DNA of 64,000 bases from Kluyvera genomosp. 3 (GCA_002211745.1 CP022114.1:4000645-4064644), one strand, 5' to 3'. Shown: positions 24,655 through 36,562, counted from the stretch's first letter. A program made the numbers and translations. The notes: generated by a model from the sequence alone, not told the origin.

Positions 24655-26862
24655 TTAGAAACGGAACGTTGCGGTCGCAACAACCTGACGTTCTGCGCCC
24701 CAGTAGCATGCGTATTCGCTGTAGCAGCTGGAGACGTAATCACGGTCGAACAGGTTATTGACGTTAACGGCAACAGATGATCCGGTAAGCCGAAGCGACC
24801 CAGGTCATATTTCACCATTGCATCGGCAATCGCGTAACCCGCTACGCTAAACGCTTCATTTTTCTTCGCGGCAACGTTTTTGTAGTAGCTCACGGTGGAG
24901 CCGGTGTAACGCACGCCCGCCCGAAGGTCAGACCGCTCAGCGCCGTGTCGTAGAAGGTGTAATCCGTCCACAGGGAAGCCTGGTTACGCGGAACTTCTGC
25001 CGGACGCTTACCTTTGAAGATCGTGTCTTCAGTGTACTCTGCGTCATTGTAGCTATAGGCAGCCGTTACGTTGATGTTTTCGTTAACCGCCGCTTTCGCT
25101 TCCAGCTCAATACCGCGAGAACGGATTTCCCGGTCTGTACGCTGTACAGACCTGTCGGATCGTTCGGATCGGAGGTCAGATTTTTGTTCTTAGTCAGCTG
25201 ATACACCGCTGCGGTCAGCACCACCGGCATATCTTTCGGTACATACTTCACACCAGCTTCATACTGCTTGCCGCGAGACGGATCGAACGGCTTCCCTTCT
25301 TTTGTTGAACCGGAAGTTGGTTCGAAAGATTCGCTGTAGCTAAAGTACGGGAAATACCATTGTCGAAGAGGTAGTTAATCCCGCCACGCCAGGTGAACTG
25401 CTGGTCGTGGTTCATCGCTTCTGTGCCCGTGCTGCGGGTCAGCGTTGACGTTTTCGCGTAATCATAGCGGCCGCCCAGCGTCAGTACCCACTTGTCCCAC
25501 TCCATCTGATCCTGCGCATACAGGCCAGTTTGCTCCATACGGTTCAGAACCTGATACTTCGCGTAAGGACCGCTGACATCGATATTTGGGTTACCGTACT
25601 GCGGATTATTCATATCCAGTGCATCGGCAGAACCATACAGCGCGTCAACATCATTGCGCATACGAGAATAATCAACGCCAGTCAGCAGCGTATGATCGAC
25701 TTCACCGGTCGCAAATTTAGATTGCAGTTGAGTATCAACGGTGAAGCCATTCAGATCCTCGTCAGAACGCACGTACTGACGGTTGATCTGACCCGGTGCA
25801 ATATAGCCGTAACCATATACCGAGCGGTACAGCGTTTTCACCTGGTCGTAGCGCAGGTTCTGACGCACGGTGAAGGTGTCGTTAAATTCGTGAGAGAAGT
25901 TGTAGCCCACCATCTGCTGGCGACGCTGCATCTTGTTATCTTTTTCACCTTCGTTGAAATCGGTCGGCAGCTTGTGCGCGTTACCGTTGGCATCAACGTA
26001 AGGAACCACGGTGCCTTCACGCGGCAACCAGCCGTAGTAGCCGGCATCCGGATCGCTCTGGAAGTTGCTCAGGAAGGTGAAGTTAGTTTTGTCATCCGGA
26101 CGCCAGCTGAAAGACGGCGCCACGGCATAGCGGCTCGATTTCGCCATATCCTGCTGAGCATCCTGGCTGCGGCCTAAGCCGGTCAGACGGTAGGACCACA
26201 CGCCTGCATCATCAATCGCATCGCTGAAGTCAAAGCCGGTCTGCCAGAGGTTATCCGTGCCCATCTTGAACTGGATTTCGCGCAGCGGTTCGGTAGTCGG
26301 ACGCTTACTGACCATGCTCACGACGCCGCCCGGGTTGCTGTTGCCGTACAGCACGGAGGTTGGTCCACGCATCACTTCAACGCGTTCCAGGAAATACGGG
26401 TCCATAGAAACTTCAGAGTAGTTATTCCCCTGCAGTTTCATACCATCCAGGTACTGGTTGGTATTCACGGTTGTCGGTGCGGTGAAACCACGAATTGAAA
26501 CCACATCATAGGTTGAGGAACTACCGCGCGTAGAAAAGACGCTCGGCGTATAGGCCATCGCATCTTTGACGGTTGTCGGCTGTCGCATGTCCATTTCTTG
26601 ACGGGTAATCACCGAAACAGACTGCGGCGTCTTCTCAATCGGGTATCCGTCTTAGTCGCCGTCGCGGAACGTTTTGCCGCGATCGTTGGTGCCGGGCCCA
26701 CGCGCTCTCTTGCGAAGCCGGAGCGGCGGTAACGGTGATGGTTTCTTCTTTCGGTTGTTCTGCTGCCTGCGCGTAAACAGACATGCCGCTAACCGCTGTG
26801 GCTACTACAACTGCGAGTTTACGCAGCGAGTGGGTTGGCTGAGCAGTTTTAAGACGTGCCAT
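24655..26862 (-). CDS. fhuA: Ferrichrome outer-membrane receptor FhuA
   Basis: TonB-dependent ferrichrome transporter. Signal peptide MARLKTAQP...SVYAQA, TonB box (EETITVTAAP), plug domain (SVSVITRQEM, EVMRGPTSVLYGNSNPGG), and a 22-strand barrel ending RQVVATATFRF. Six bases are missing, near 26697, 26642, 25350, 25130, 24920 and 24782. Restored length is about 737 aa (747 in E. coli). Surface loop 4 is much shorter than in E. coli and lacks its two cysteines. First gene of fhuACDB, with a Fur-like site upstream. Confidence 0.92.
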
Positions 26863-26895
26863 GGGTATTTCTCTGATGAAGTGAATGATAACGTA

Positions 26896-26914
26896 AACGA
26901 GAATTATTATTATA
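26896..26914 (-). promoter_or_regulatory. Candidate Fur box upstream of fhuA
   Basis: Minus-strand TATAATAATAATTCTCGTT matches the 19-bp Fur consensus at about 12 positions, 34-52 bp upstream of the fhuA start. A second partial match (TGATAACG...) adjoins it at 26885-26895. Fur control of fhuA is known in E. coli. Confidence 0.55.
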
Positions 26915-27036
26915 ACTAGCAGCATGATAGGCGAAAAATTGCGTCGATAGCAAGCAATACGCGCCCTACAAAAACTAAGGGTTAAGAAACAAACAGATGA
27001 AATAATGAGGTTAAAAAAAAGAAAAAACCTGGATAT

Positions 27037-27068
27037 AAAAAGGCCTCTGTCAGAGACAGAGGCCTTTT
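27037..27068 (-). terminator. Terminator of mrcB
   Basis: AAAAGGCCTCTGTC and its complement around a 3-nt loop, followed on the minus strand by TTTTTATA. It lies between the mrcB stop and the fhuA promoter. Confidence 0.88.
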
Positions 27069-27086
27069 AGTGGGTGCATTACGCGA

Positions 27087-29617
27087 TTAATTTCCGCCGA
27101 ACATATCCTTGATCCAGCCGGCTACGCCGTCGCTCTCTTTCTTCTCTTGCTGCGGCTGCTGCTGTTGTTGCTGCTGCGGCTGTGAAGAGGACGAGTCAAA
27201 CGGGTTCGCCGACTGCTGCTGCTCTATCTGCTGCTGGCTTTGCTGGCACAGCGCATCCGGGTCGGTCGTCCAGACCGGCAGCATACGCATGCCGCCACCG
27301 CCGCAGATAAAGTTACCGCCTTCATCCACGCCCATATTGACCACGTCTTCTGGCGGCGTCAGATCCAGCGCAATCGGCGACTCGCTTGCCAGGTAGCGCT
27401 GATAGATAGACATCGCACCACTCGCGCCGTACAGCTTGGTCGGCTGGTTATTATCGCGACCTACCCAGGTGATCACCACTTCACGGCCATCGATACCAGC
27501 AAACCAGGTATCGACGTTGTTGTTGGTGGTCCCGGTTTTCCCTGCCAGATGCAGGTTCGGGTATTTCGCGCCAAGCTGACGACCGGTACCGCGTTGAACC
27601 ACCTGTTGCATGGTCCACAGCGTCATGTACGCCGCCTGTGCCGGCACCGCACGCTCGGCCTGCGGGAAGCTCTGGTACAGCACGGTACCGTCTTCCGCAA
27701 TCACCGAACGCAGCGCCGACAGGGTCGCGCGGTTACCGCCGCTGGCAATGGTCTGGAATGCCTGCGCCACTTCAATCGGCGTCAGGTTCAGTGCCCAAGC
27801 AGCATCGCCGGTACGGCGTTGAGCTGGTCTTTCGGCACGCCCAGCTTCAGCCAGGTATCGGTGACGGCGGGCAGGCCCAGCGCCATACCGAGGTTAACCG
27901 TCGGCACGTTCATTGAACGCGTCAGCGCATCCACCAGCATCACCTGACCGCTGTAGCGGCGGTCATCGTTCTGCGGCGACCACACCTGGCCATTCGGCTG
28001 ACGCAGCGAAATCGGCGCATCGGCGATCCAGGTGTTCAGTCGATACTGATTCGGCTGGCTCAGCGCGGTCAGGTAGGTTGCCGGTTTCGCCAGAGAACCG
28101 ATGGAACGACGCGCCTGCATGGCGCGGTTGTAGCCCGCAAACTGCGGCTCTGCGCCGCCGACCATCGCACGCACTTCACCGCTGAAGCGGTCAACGACCA
28201 CCATCGCGGTTTCCAGGTCGCTCAGCTTACGCTGCTTCTTCAGCGCCGGGATGCCTTCGGTGGCCGCTTTTTCAGCCGCATCCTGCGCCACGGAGTCAAA
28301 GGTGGTGAAAATCTTCACGCCGGAGAGATCTTTCACCTTATCGCCCAGCTTCGCCTGCAGCTCCTGACGCACCATCTGCATAAACGCCGGCTGTGGTGAA
28401 ATCACCCCGCCGCGCGGCTGCACGCCCAGCGGACGCGCGCTCAGCATGTCGTACAGCTCCTGGTCGATCACGTTCTGCTGCTGCAGCAGACGCAGCACCA
28501 GGTTACGACGTTCCAGCGCCAGTTTCGGGTTACGCCACGGGTTATAAATCGACGCCCCTTTTACCATGCCCACCAGCAGCGCCTGCTGATCAAGGCTCAG
28601 CTCTTCCACCGGACGGCCAAAGTAGTAGAGGCTCGCCAGCGGGAAGCCACGAATTTCGTTGTCACCGCTCTGACCGAGGTACACCTCGTTCATATACAGC
28701 TCAAGAATGCGGTCTTTGCTGTAGCGGGCGTCCATAATCAGCGCCATGTAGGCTTCGTTGGCCTTACGCCAGTAGGAACGCTCGCTGGAGAGGAACAGGT
28801 TCTTCACCAGCTGCTGGGTCAGCGTACTCGCCCCTGCACCGTCCGCCCGGCGGTCAGGTTCGCCAGCACCGCACGGCCCATAGAGTAGAAGCTGATGCCA
28901 TCATGCTCGTAGAAGTGGCGGTCCTCGGTCGCAATCAAGGTATCGATCAGCAGGTCCGGGAAGCCGCTGCGCGGCACAAACAGACGCTGTTCGCCGTTCG
29001 GCGAGGACATCATGGTAATCAACCGCGGATCGAGTCGGAAATAACCGAACTGACGATTGTTATCCATGTTTTCGATGCTATCGAGACGCGCGCCGTCGAA
29101 GGTCAGACGCGCGCGCACCTGCCCCTCTTTGCTGTCCGGGAAATCGAACGGACGACGGATCATCTCGATGCTGTTGGCCTGCACGGTGAATTCACCGGGC
29201 CGCGTCATCGCCGTCACCTGACGATACTGGGTCGCCGTCAGCAGTTGAATCATCTCGTTCTTGCTGATGGCCATATCCGGCTCGAGGCTAACCATGCGGC
29301 CATACACCGCCGCCGGCAGTTGCCAGACTTTACCGTCAATGCGGCTACGGATTTTTTGATCCAGATAGACGCCATAGATAGCAATCAGTACCGCGAAGAC
29401 GATCCCAGTTTGACCAGGAACCAGAACCAGCGGCGTTTGCCGCGCGGTTTTTTCCCCTTGCCGCCTTTACGCGCACGTGGTTTTTCGTCGTCGTAGCCAT
29501 CATCATCATAATCGTCGTCATACTCATCATCTCTGAGCTGTCGACGGCTTACCTTTTGTTTTGCCGGACGTGCAGGCTTGCCCTTCCGTCCAATCGGCTC
29601 GCGGTCATTCCCGCCAT
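27087..29617 (-). CDS. mrcB: Penicillin-binding protein 1b (bifunctional transglycosylase/transpeptidase)
   Basis: Class A PBP that polymerises and cross-links peptidoglycan. Order: acidic/basic cytosolic tail, one transmembrane helix (~residues 64-87), UB2H domain, GT51 domain (catalytic Glu in [12 protein letters not shown]), transpeptidase domain (SxxK as [17 protein letters not shown]), and a Gln-rich C-terminus. Four bases are missing, near 29613, 29405, 28833 and 27794. Restored length is 844 aa, the E. coli length. The internal Met used in E. coli for the short gamma form is not present ([10 protein letters not shown]). Confidence 0.94.
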
Positions 29618-29710
29618 GCTTTTTCTCCGCAACATTCAGGCATAAAGGCCTGATTCTCAATTCTTCTGTCACAGGACAGAAGAAGATATCTCTCAATTTT
29701 ACGCTGTGTT

Positions 29711-29786
29711 TATGCCGGATGGTGGCTTCGCCTTATCCGGCCTGCTCGCTTAAACGTAGGCCTGATAAGCGTAGCGCCATCAGGCA
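29711..29786. repeat. REP pair (BIME) between mrcB and hrpB
   Basis: Palindromes GCCGGATGGTGGCTTCGCC...CCGGC and GGCCTGATAAGCG...GCGCCATCAGGC. The second overlaps the last codons of hrpB. Confidence 0.82.
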
Positions 29787-32202
29787 GAATACTTCTTCGT
29801 CCGCCGCGTTGGCGCGGTATTCGCCGGATCGTCCGGCCAGACGTGTTTCGGATAACGCCCTTTCATCTCTTTTTGCACCTCACGGTACGCCCCCTGCCAG
29901 AACGCGCTTAAATCACGCGTAATTTGCAGCGGCCGCTGCGCCGGTGACAACAGCTCCAGCACCAGCGCTACGCGCCCTCGGCGATAGTCGGCGTACTGGC
30001 TTCGCCAAACATCTCCTGCATACGTACGGCAAGCGCAGGCGGATTATCTTCGTGGTAGCGAATCGCAATACGGCTTCCCGTGGGCACAGTGTAATGAGTT
30101 GGCAGCGAACTCACCAGACGTTGTCGTAATGACCACGGCAACCAGTCGAGTAGCGCCTGGTGAATATCCAGCGATTTCAGGCCGCGCAGCGAATGGATGC
30201 CGCTCATCTGCGGCAACAGCCAATTCTCCAGTTCCGCCAGCAGCGACGCGTCATCCACCGCGGGCCATGCCTCTTCCGGCAGCCACTGCGCCGCGCATTG
30301 TAACCGCAAGCGTAGCTGTTCCGCTTCGTTCGTCCAGTTCAACACGCTTAATCCTTTCTCGCGAATACCCGTGAGCATCGCCTGATGCAATTCACTTTCG
30401 GACGGCTTGGCCAACGGGCGTACACTCAACGTCAGTTGGCCAATTTGACTACGCCGCAGCGCTTTCAGCGTGCCCTGCACATCATCCCACTCAATGGTGT
30501 CGGATTGTTGAAGCAACGGCGGGCAGCGGCTGACCAGCGCGTCGATATCCACCGCGCAGGCCTGCAAAATACGCGCGTCCGGCGAGGCGCTGCCCTGCAA
30601 CAGCAGCGGCGCAATCAACCACTCATGACGGCCTAACGCATCGTCAGCATCCAGCATCGCCCCATGCCATTCGCCAACTGATAGCGGCCTTCCTGACCAC
30701 GGCGACGGGCAATACGGTCAGGGAACCCCTGCGCCAGCAGCGGCGCAATGGCGTCCACCTCCGGCTGCCCGGCGCGACGGTTCAGTCGTTTGCAAAGCTG
30801 CTGGCTGCGCTGCTGCCATGGCCATGAGCGCGGGAAAACGCCTGCAGCAGGTCGCTATTGCCGCCGCGCGGCGGTTCTTCAAGGATGGCCGCCAACCGGC
30901 CGCCGTCGCCACTTCGTCGTCGCTTTGCGCCGCCAGCAGCATCGCCGCCAGACGCGGATCGATGCCAAGCGCCGCCATCTTTTGCCCTTTCATCGTCAGG
31001 CGTTCGCCCTCCAGCGCTTGAAGCTGCGTCAGCAGCCGACGGCCGCCGCCAGGTTCACCGCGGGCGGCTGATCGAGCCAGCTCAGTTGCGATGGGTCGGC
31101 ACAGCCCACTGCATCAGATCCAGCAGCAGCGAGGAGAGATCGCTTTGTAAAATCTCCGCATCGCTCTGCGCCGCCGCGCGCTCGGCCTGCTCTTTCGCCA
31201 GCAGATGCACGCACACGCCCGGCTCCAGACGTCCGGCACGCCCTGCGCGCTGGGTCATCGAGGCCTGGCTGACACGCTGAGTGAGCAGACGCGTTAACCC
31301 GGTGCGCACGTCAAAACGCGCCACCCGCTCCTGGGCGCTGTCCACCACCAGACGAATGCCTTCAATGGTCAAACTGGTTTCAGCAATATTGGTCGCCAGC
31401 ACCACTTTACGCTTGCCGGCTGGCGCAGGCAGAATGGCCTGCCGCTGTTCGCTCAGCGGCAGCGCGCCGTATAAAGGGCACAGCAGCACATCATCGGCCA
31501 CGCGTTCAGCAAGGTGATTCTGCACCCGCTGAATTTCACCGACGCCGGGTAAGAACAGCAGCAGAGAGCCGTGCTCATGACGCAGAAGCTCGGCCGTCGC
31601 GATCGCCACGGCCTCATCAAAACGCTGATGCGCGGGCAATGATTGATAGCGGCGTTCGACGGGTAAGCGCGCCCTTCGGAAACCACTGTAGGCGCGTCCG
31701 GCAGCAGGCGCTGCAGGCGCTCGTTATCCAGCGTGGCCGACATGATCAGCAGTTTGAGATCGTCACGTAGCCCCTGCTGAACATCAAGCAGCAGCGCCAG
31801 CGCCAGATCCGCCTGTAAACTGCGTTCGTGGAACTCATCGAGGATCACCAGCCCCACGCCGTAAGTTCGGGATCGTGCTGGATCATGCGGGTGAGGATCC
31901 CTTCGGTCACCACTTCTAAGCGGGTATTTGGCCCACGCAGGTCTCTGCGCGCATCCGGTAGCCCACCGTCTCGCCCGGCTTCTCGCCGAGGAGCTCCGCC
32001 AGACGCTGCGCGACGTTACGCGCCGCTAGCCTGCGCGGCTCCAGCAGCAGGATGCGCCCATCGATTCCGCCTCGCGCAAAATTTGCAGCGGCAGCCAGGT
32101 GGATTTACCCGCGCCCGTCGGCGCGTTTAGCAGCACCTGCGGGGCTTGCCGTAAGGCGTGGAGAAGTTCAGGAAGGACGCTTGCTACCGGCAACAGGGAC
32201 AC
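29780..32202 (-). CDS. hrpB: DEAH-like ATP-dependent RNA helicase HrpB
   Basis: Cytosolic DExH helicase of uncertain substrate. Motifs: Walker [18 protein letters not shown] (motif II), SATLDNERL (motif III), [11 protein letters not shown] and QRAGRAGR (motif VI), with a family C-terminus ending [20 protein letters not shown]. It is the most damaged gene in the window: ten single-base losses, near 32066, 31932, 31860, 31661, 31106, 31042, 30900, 30820, 30661 and 29973. Restoring them yields about 810 aa, close to E. coli. I take a GTG start ([14 protein letters not shown]) at 32202 by family N-terminus. It is not essential, so a mix of error and real decay cannot be excluded, but the uniform pattern favours error. 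Confidence 0.88.
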
Positions 32203-32274
32203 GAATGGCTCCAGAGGGTTAACATTAAACGGCGGACATTGTAGCATCGCCTCAATTCATAACCGAGTCCCACC

Positions 32275-32805
32275 ATGTCTGAGTCAAAAAGACTGTTTTT
32301 CGCCATTGCGATTCCGCCGAAAATCCAGAAGCAACTGGTGCAATGGCGCGCGGATCATTTTCCCGCCGATGCGGGCGTGCCGGTGGCGGCAGCCAATATG
32401 CATCTGACGCTGGCCTTCCTGGGCGAAGTCAGCGCGGAAAAACAGCGCGCGCTGGCGGCCATGGCGGGGCGCATCCGTCAGCCAGGCTTTACGCTACATC
32501 TTGACGACGCTGGCCAATGGCTGCGCTCGCGGGTAGTCTGGCTCGGCACGCGTCAGCCGCCGCGCGGTCTGCTTCAGTTGGCCAACATGCTGCGCGCCCA
32601 GGCCGCGCGCAGCGGCTGTTACCAAAGCCCACAGCCGTTCCACCCGCATCTCACGCTACTGCGCAACGCCGGACAGGCGGTGCCGATTCCCGCGCCCGGT
32701 TTTCACTGGGAAGTCCCGGTCACCGAGTTTGCGCTGTACGAATCGCGCTTCACCGGCGGTCGTACGCGATATACCTCATTGCAGCGCTGGACGCTCAGCG
32801 AATAA
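32275..32805 (+). CDS. thpR: RNA 2',3'-cyclic phosphodiesterase (2'-5' RNA ligase family)
   Basis: Two-histidine phosphoesterase acting on 2'-5'-linked or 2',3'-cyclic-phosphate RNA ends. Both HxTx motifs are visible: [10 protein letters not shown] and HPHLTLLRN. Intact 176 aa, the E. coli length. Divergent from hrpB and 13 bp upstream of sfsA. Confidence 0.95.
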   Translation: MSESKRLFFAIAIPPKIQKQLVQWRADHFPADAGVPVAAANMHLTLAFLGEVSAEKQRALAAMAGRIRQPGFTLHLDDAGQWLRSRVVWLGTRQPPRGLLQLANMLRAQAARSGCYQSPQPFHPHLTLLRNAGQAVPIPAPGFHWEVPVTEFALYESRFTGGRTRYTSLQRWTLSE

Positions 32806-32818
32806 CGAAGGAAACCCG

Positions 32819-33539
32819 ATGCAGTTTATCCCCGCGCTTCAGTCCGCGACGCTTATCAAGCGTTACAAACGCTTTCTCGCCGATGTCATTACGCCAGAAG
32901 GCGAAACCTTTACCCTGCACTGCCCTAACACCGGCGCAATGACCGGCTGCGCAACGCCAGGCGACACCGTGTGGTATTCCACATCAGAAAATACTAAGCG
33001 TAAATATCCCCACACATGGGAATTAACCCAGACGCAAAACGGGATTTTATTTGTGTGAACACGTTACGCGCAAATACCTTGGCCAAAGACGCGATTCTGA
33101 CAGGCTGTATTCCCGAACTTGCCGGCTACAACACCCTGAAAAGTGAAGTGAAATATGGTGAGGAAAATAGTCGAATTGACCTCATGTTACAGGCAGATGA
33201 TCGCCCCAACTGCTATATTGAAGTGAAGTCGGTCACACTCGCGGAAAATGAATTCGGCTATTTTCCCGATGCCGTCACCGTGCGCGGACAGAAGCATTTG
33301 CGCGAGCTGATGGGCGTTGTGGCCAGCGGCGAACGCGCCGTTTTGCTGTTTGCAATATTGCACTCAGCCATTGAATATTTCTCTCCAGCACACCATATTG
33401 ATGCTAAATACGCACAGTTGTTGCAAGAAGCGCAAAAACAGGGGTGGAAATTTTGGCTTATAAAGCGGAACTTTCTGCCGATAATATGACTCTGATATCG
33501 CCGTTACCCGTTTCGTTAACGCGGGGTGGAGTTGAATAG
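32819..33539 (+). CDS. sfsA: Sugar fermentation stimulation protein A
   Basis: DNA-binding nuclease-like protein. In E. coli its overexpression stimulates maltose genes, and the physiological role is unclear. Motifs: [38 protein letters not shown], and [11 protein letters not shown], a restriction-nuclease-like core. One base is missing near 33043 and one G near 33443. Restored length is about 240 aa (234 in E. coli), with a divergent C-terminal tail. It precedes dksA, as in E. coli. Confidence 0.9.
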
Positions 33540-33693
33540 AAAGTGTTCGGGCTGCGGCGTAAATACGCTTTTCCTCACAGCATTGTCAAGTGTTACGTTT
33601 AGATAATTGCCATCCGGAAAAGCATCTGCTATTTATAGCGGCCTGATTTTTCCCCGAACACGGGATCGATAGTGCGTGTTAAGGAGAAGCAAC

Positions 33694-34148
33694 ATGCAAG
33701 AAGGGCAAAACCGTAAAACATCGTCCCTGAGTATTCTCGCCATCGCTGGGTGGAGCCGTACCAAGAGAAGCCAGGCGAAGAGTATATGAACGAAGCCCAG
33801 CTGGCGCACTTCAGACGTATTCTTGAAGCATGGCGTAATCAACTTAGGGATGAAGTCGATCGCACCGTTACACATATGCAGGACGAAGCTGCAAACTTCC
33901 CGGATCCGGTAGACCGTGCCGCACAGGAAGAAGAGTTCAGCCTCGAATTGCGTAACCGCGATCGTGAACGCAAGTTGATCAAAAAGATCGAGAAGACGTT
34001 GAAGAAAGTCGAAGACGAAGATTTCGGCTACTGCGAGTCCTGCGGTGTTGAAATTGGTATTCGTCGTCTGGAAGCGCGTCCAACGGCTGACCTGTGCATT
34101 GACTGCAAAACGCTGGCAGAAATCCGCGAAAAGCAGATGGCAGGTTAA
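33694..34148 (+). CDS. dksA: RNA polymerase-binding transcription factor DksA
   Basis: Potentiates ppGpp at rRNA and amino-acid promoters by inserting a coiled coil into the polymerase secondary channel. The coiled-coil tip acidic residues are in FPDPVDRA, and the zinc finger is CESCGVE...CIDCKT. One G is missing near 33750 (GCTGGGGTGGAGCC). Restored length is 151 aa, exactly E. coli. Good RBS AAGGAG upstream of the ATG at 33694. Confidence 0.96.
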
Positions 34149-34171
34149 GAGAACGCTAACACTCTATCTTC

Positions 34172-34205
34172 AAGGCGGGAATCTCTCCCGCCTTGTTGTT
34201 TTTTA
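34172..34205 (+). terminator. Terminator of dksA
   Basis: AAGGCGGGA-ATCTC-TCCCGCCTT followed by GTTGTTTTTT, just before gluQ. Confidence 0.85.
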
Positions 34206-34216
34206 TTGCACTAAAC

Positions 34217-35110
34217 ATGTCAACACAACCTTATATCGGGCGCTTTGCCCCTTCTCCTTCCGGTGAGCTACATTTCGGCTCGTTGATTGCCGCCCTTGGC
34301 AGCTATCTCCAGGCCCGCGCTCAGCAGGGTATCTGGCGCGTCCGCATTGAAGATATCGACCCCCTCGTGAAGTTCCCGGTGCTGCAACCACCATTTTGCA
34401 TCAGCTGGAACATTACGGCCTGCACTGGGACGGCGACGTGCTGTGGCAGTCGCAGCGCCACGATGCCTATCGTGAAGCGCTGGCTTGGCTGAAAAGCCAG
34501 GATCTGTGCTACTACTGCACCTGCACGCGCGCGCGCATTCAAAGCATTGGCGGCACCTATGACAGCCACTGCCGCGACCTCAGAAACGGCCCGCAAAATG
34601 CCGCCCTGCGTCTGCGTCAGACACATCCGGTGACCGAATTCACTGACCTGCTGCGCGGCACAATCAAGGCCGACGAACGCCTGGCCCGCGAAGATTTCAT
34701 TATTCATCGCCGTGATGGATTATTTGCTTATAATCTCGCCGTGGTGGTCGATGACCATTTTCAGGGGTGACGGAAATCGTCCGCGGGCCGATTTGATCGA
34801 GCCAACCGTCCGTCAGATCTCGTTGTACCAGCAGTTTGGCTGGCCAGCGCCCGACTATATTCACCTGCCGCTGGCATTGAATGAAGAAGGTGCTAAACTT
34901 TCCAAGCAAAATCATGCACCTGCTCTTCCTGCTGGCGATCCACGCCCGATACTCATTCAGGCGCTGCGCTTTTTAGGCCATCCGGTTCCGACGCAATGGC
35001 AGGATGCCAGTACGGCGGATTTATTGCACAATGCGGTTGCTCAGTGGTCGCTGGCGACGGTGCCTGAGACGGCGAAGATCAATCCGCCATTCTCAAATGC
35101 GTTGTGCTGA
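34217..35110 (+). CDS. gluQ: Glutamyl-Q tRNA(Asp) synthetase
   Basis: Attaches glutamate to queuosine at position 34 of tRNA(Asp). It is a truncated class I glutamyl-tRNA synthetase paralog without an anticodon-binding domain. HIGH-like [13 protein letters not shown], zinc-site CTCTRARIQ...SHC and KMSKS-like KLSKQNHAP are visible. Bases are missing near 34363, 34766 and 34786, all in C/G runs. Restored length is 298 aa, as E. coli. Start [10 protein letters not shown] at 34217. Confidence 0.93.
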
Positions 35111-35165
35111 GCTATGATTAGCCGCTATTTTTTTGTCCTAAAGTCAGATACTACCGAGGTGCACC

Positions 35166-36562
35166 ATTTTTACCCGAGTCGCTAATTTTTGCCGCAAGGT
35201 GCTGAGCCGTGAGGAGAGCGAGGCTGAAAACGCCATCGCAAAACCTGCTATGACCGTCATTCCGCGCGAGCAGCACGCTATTTCCCGCAAAGATATCAGC
35301 GAAAACGCCCTCAAGGTTCTTTATCGTTTGAACAAAGCAGGCTACGAGGCTTACCTCGTTGGCGGCGGCGTTCGCGACCTGCTGCTTGGCAAAAAACCAA
35401 AAGATTTCGACGTGACCACCAGCGCCACCCCGATCAGGTGCGTAAGCTGTTCCGCAACTGCCGCCTGGTTGGTCGTCGCTTCCGCCTGGCCCACGTCATG
35501 TTTGGCCCGGAAATTATTGAAGTCGCCACTTTCCGTGGTCACCACGAAGATGGTCAGTCCGATCGCACCACCTCCCAGCGTGGGCAAAACGGCATGCTGC
35601 TGCGCGACAACATCTTCGGCTCTATTGAAGAAGACGCCCAGCGTCGCGACTTCACCATCAACAGCCTTTATTACAGCGTGGCGGACTTCACCGTACGCGA
35701 CTACGTTGGCGGCATGCAAGATCTCTCAGACGGCGTCATCCGCCTGATCGGCGATCCGGAAACCCGCTACCGTGAAGATCCGGTACGCATGCTGCGCGCC
35801 GTGCGCTTTGCCGCCAAACTGGATATGCGTATCAGCCCGGAAACCGCCGAGCCGATTCCGCGCCTGGCGACCTTAATGCACGACGTACCTCCGGCGCGCC
35901 TGTTTGAAGAATCGCTGAAGCTGCTACAGGCGGGCTACGGCTTTGAAACCTACAAGCTGCTGCGCGAATACAACCTGTTCCAGCCGCTGTTCCCGACCAT
36001 CACTCGCTACTTCACCGAAGACGGCGACAGCCCGATGGAACGCATCATCGCCCAGGTGCTGAAAAACACCGACAACCGCATTCATAACGATATGCGCGTT
36101 AACCCGGCGTTCCTGTTCGCCGCGATGTTCTGGTATCCGCTGCTGGAAATGGCGCAGAAAATCGCTCAGGAGAGCGGACTGGCCTATTACGACGCTTTCG
36201 CGCTGGCGATGAACGACGTGCTGGATGAAGCCTGCCGTTCGCTGGCGATTCCCAAACGCATTACCACGCTGGTGCGTGATATCTGGCAGCTGCAGCTGCG
36301 CATGTCCCGCCGTCAGGGTAAGCGCGCGTGGAAGCTGATGGAGCATCCTAAATTCCGCGCCGCCTACGACCTGCTGGCGCTGCGTGCCGAAGCCGAAAAC
36401 AACCACGAATTGCAACGCCTGACCCAATGGTGGAGCGAATTCCAGGTGGTCGCGCCGCCGGCGCAAAAAGAGATGCTCAACGATCTGGGTGATGAACCAG
36501 ACACCCGTCGCCGTCACCGCCGCCCGCGCAAACGCGCACCGCGTCGCGAAGGTAGCGCATGA
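35166..36562 (+). CDS. pcnB: Poly(A) polymerase I, initiating at AUU
   Basis: Adds 3' poly(A) tails that promote RNA decay and controls ColE1-type plasmid copy number via RNA I. Class II nucleotidyltransferase core: [20 protein letters not shown] with the catalytic Asp pair, then [18 protein letters not shown]-type neck and a very basic C-terminus ([13 protein letters not shown]). The family N-terminus [17 protein letters not shown] is preceded by ATT, with no ATG or GTG at that position. The AUU start is documented for E. coli pcnB. One G is missing near 35431. Restored length is 465 aa, exactly E. coli. Confidence 0.94.
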
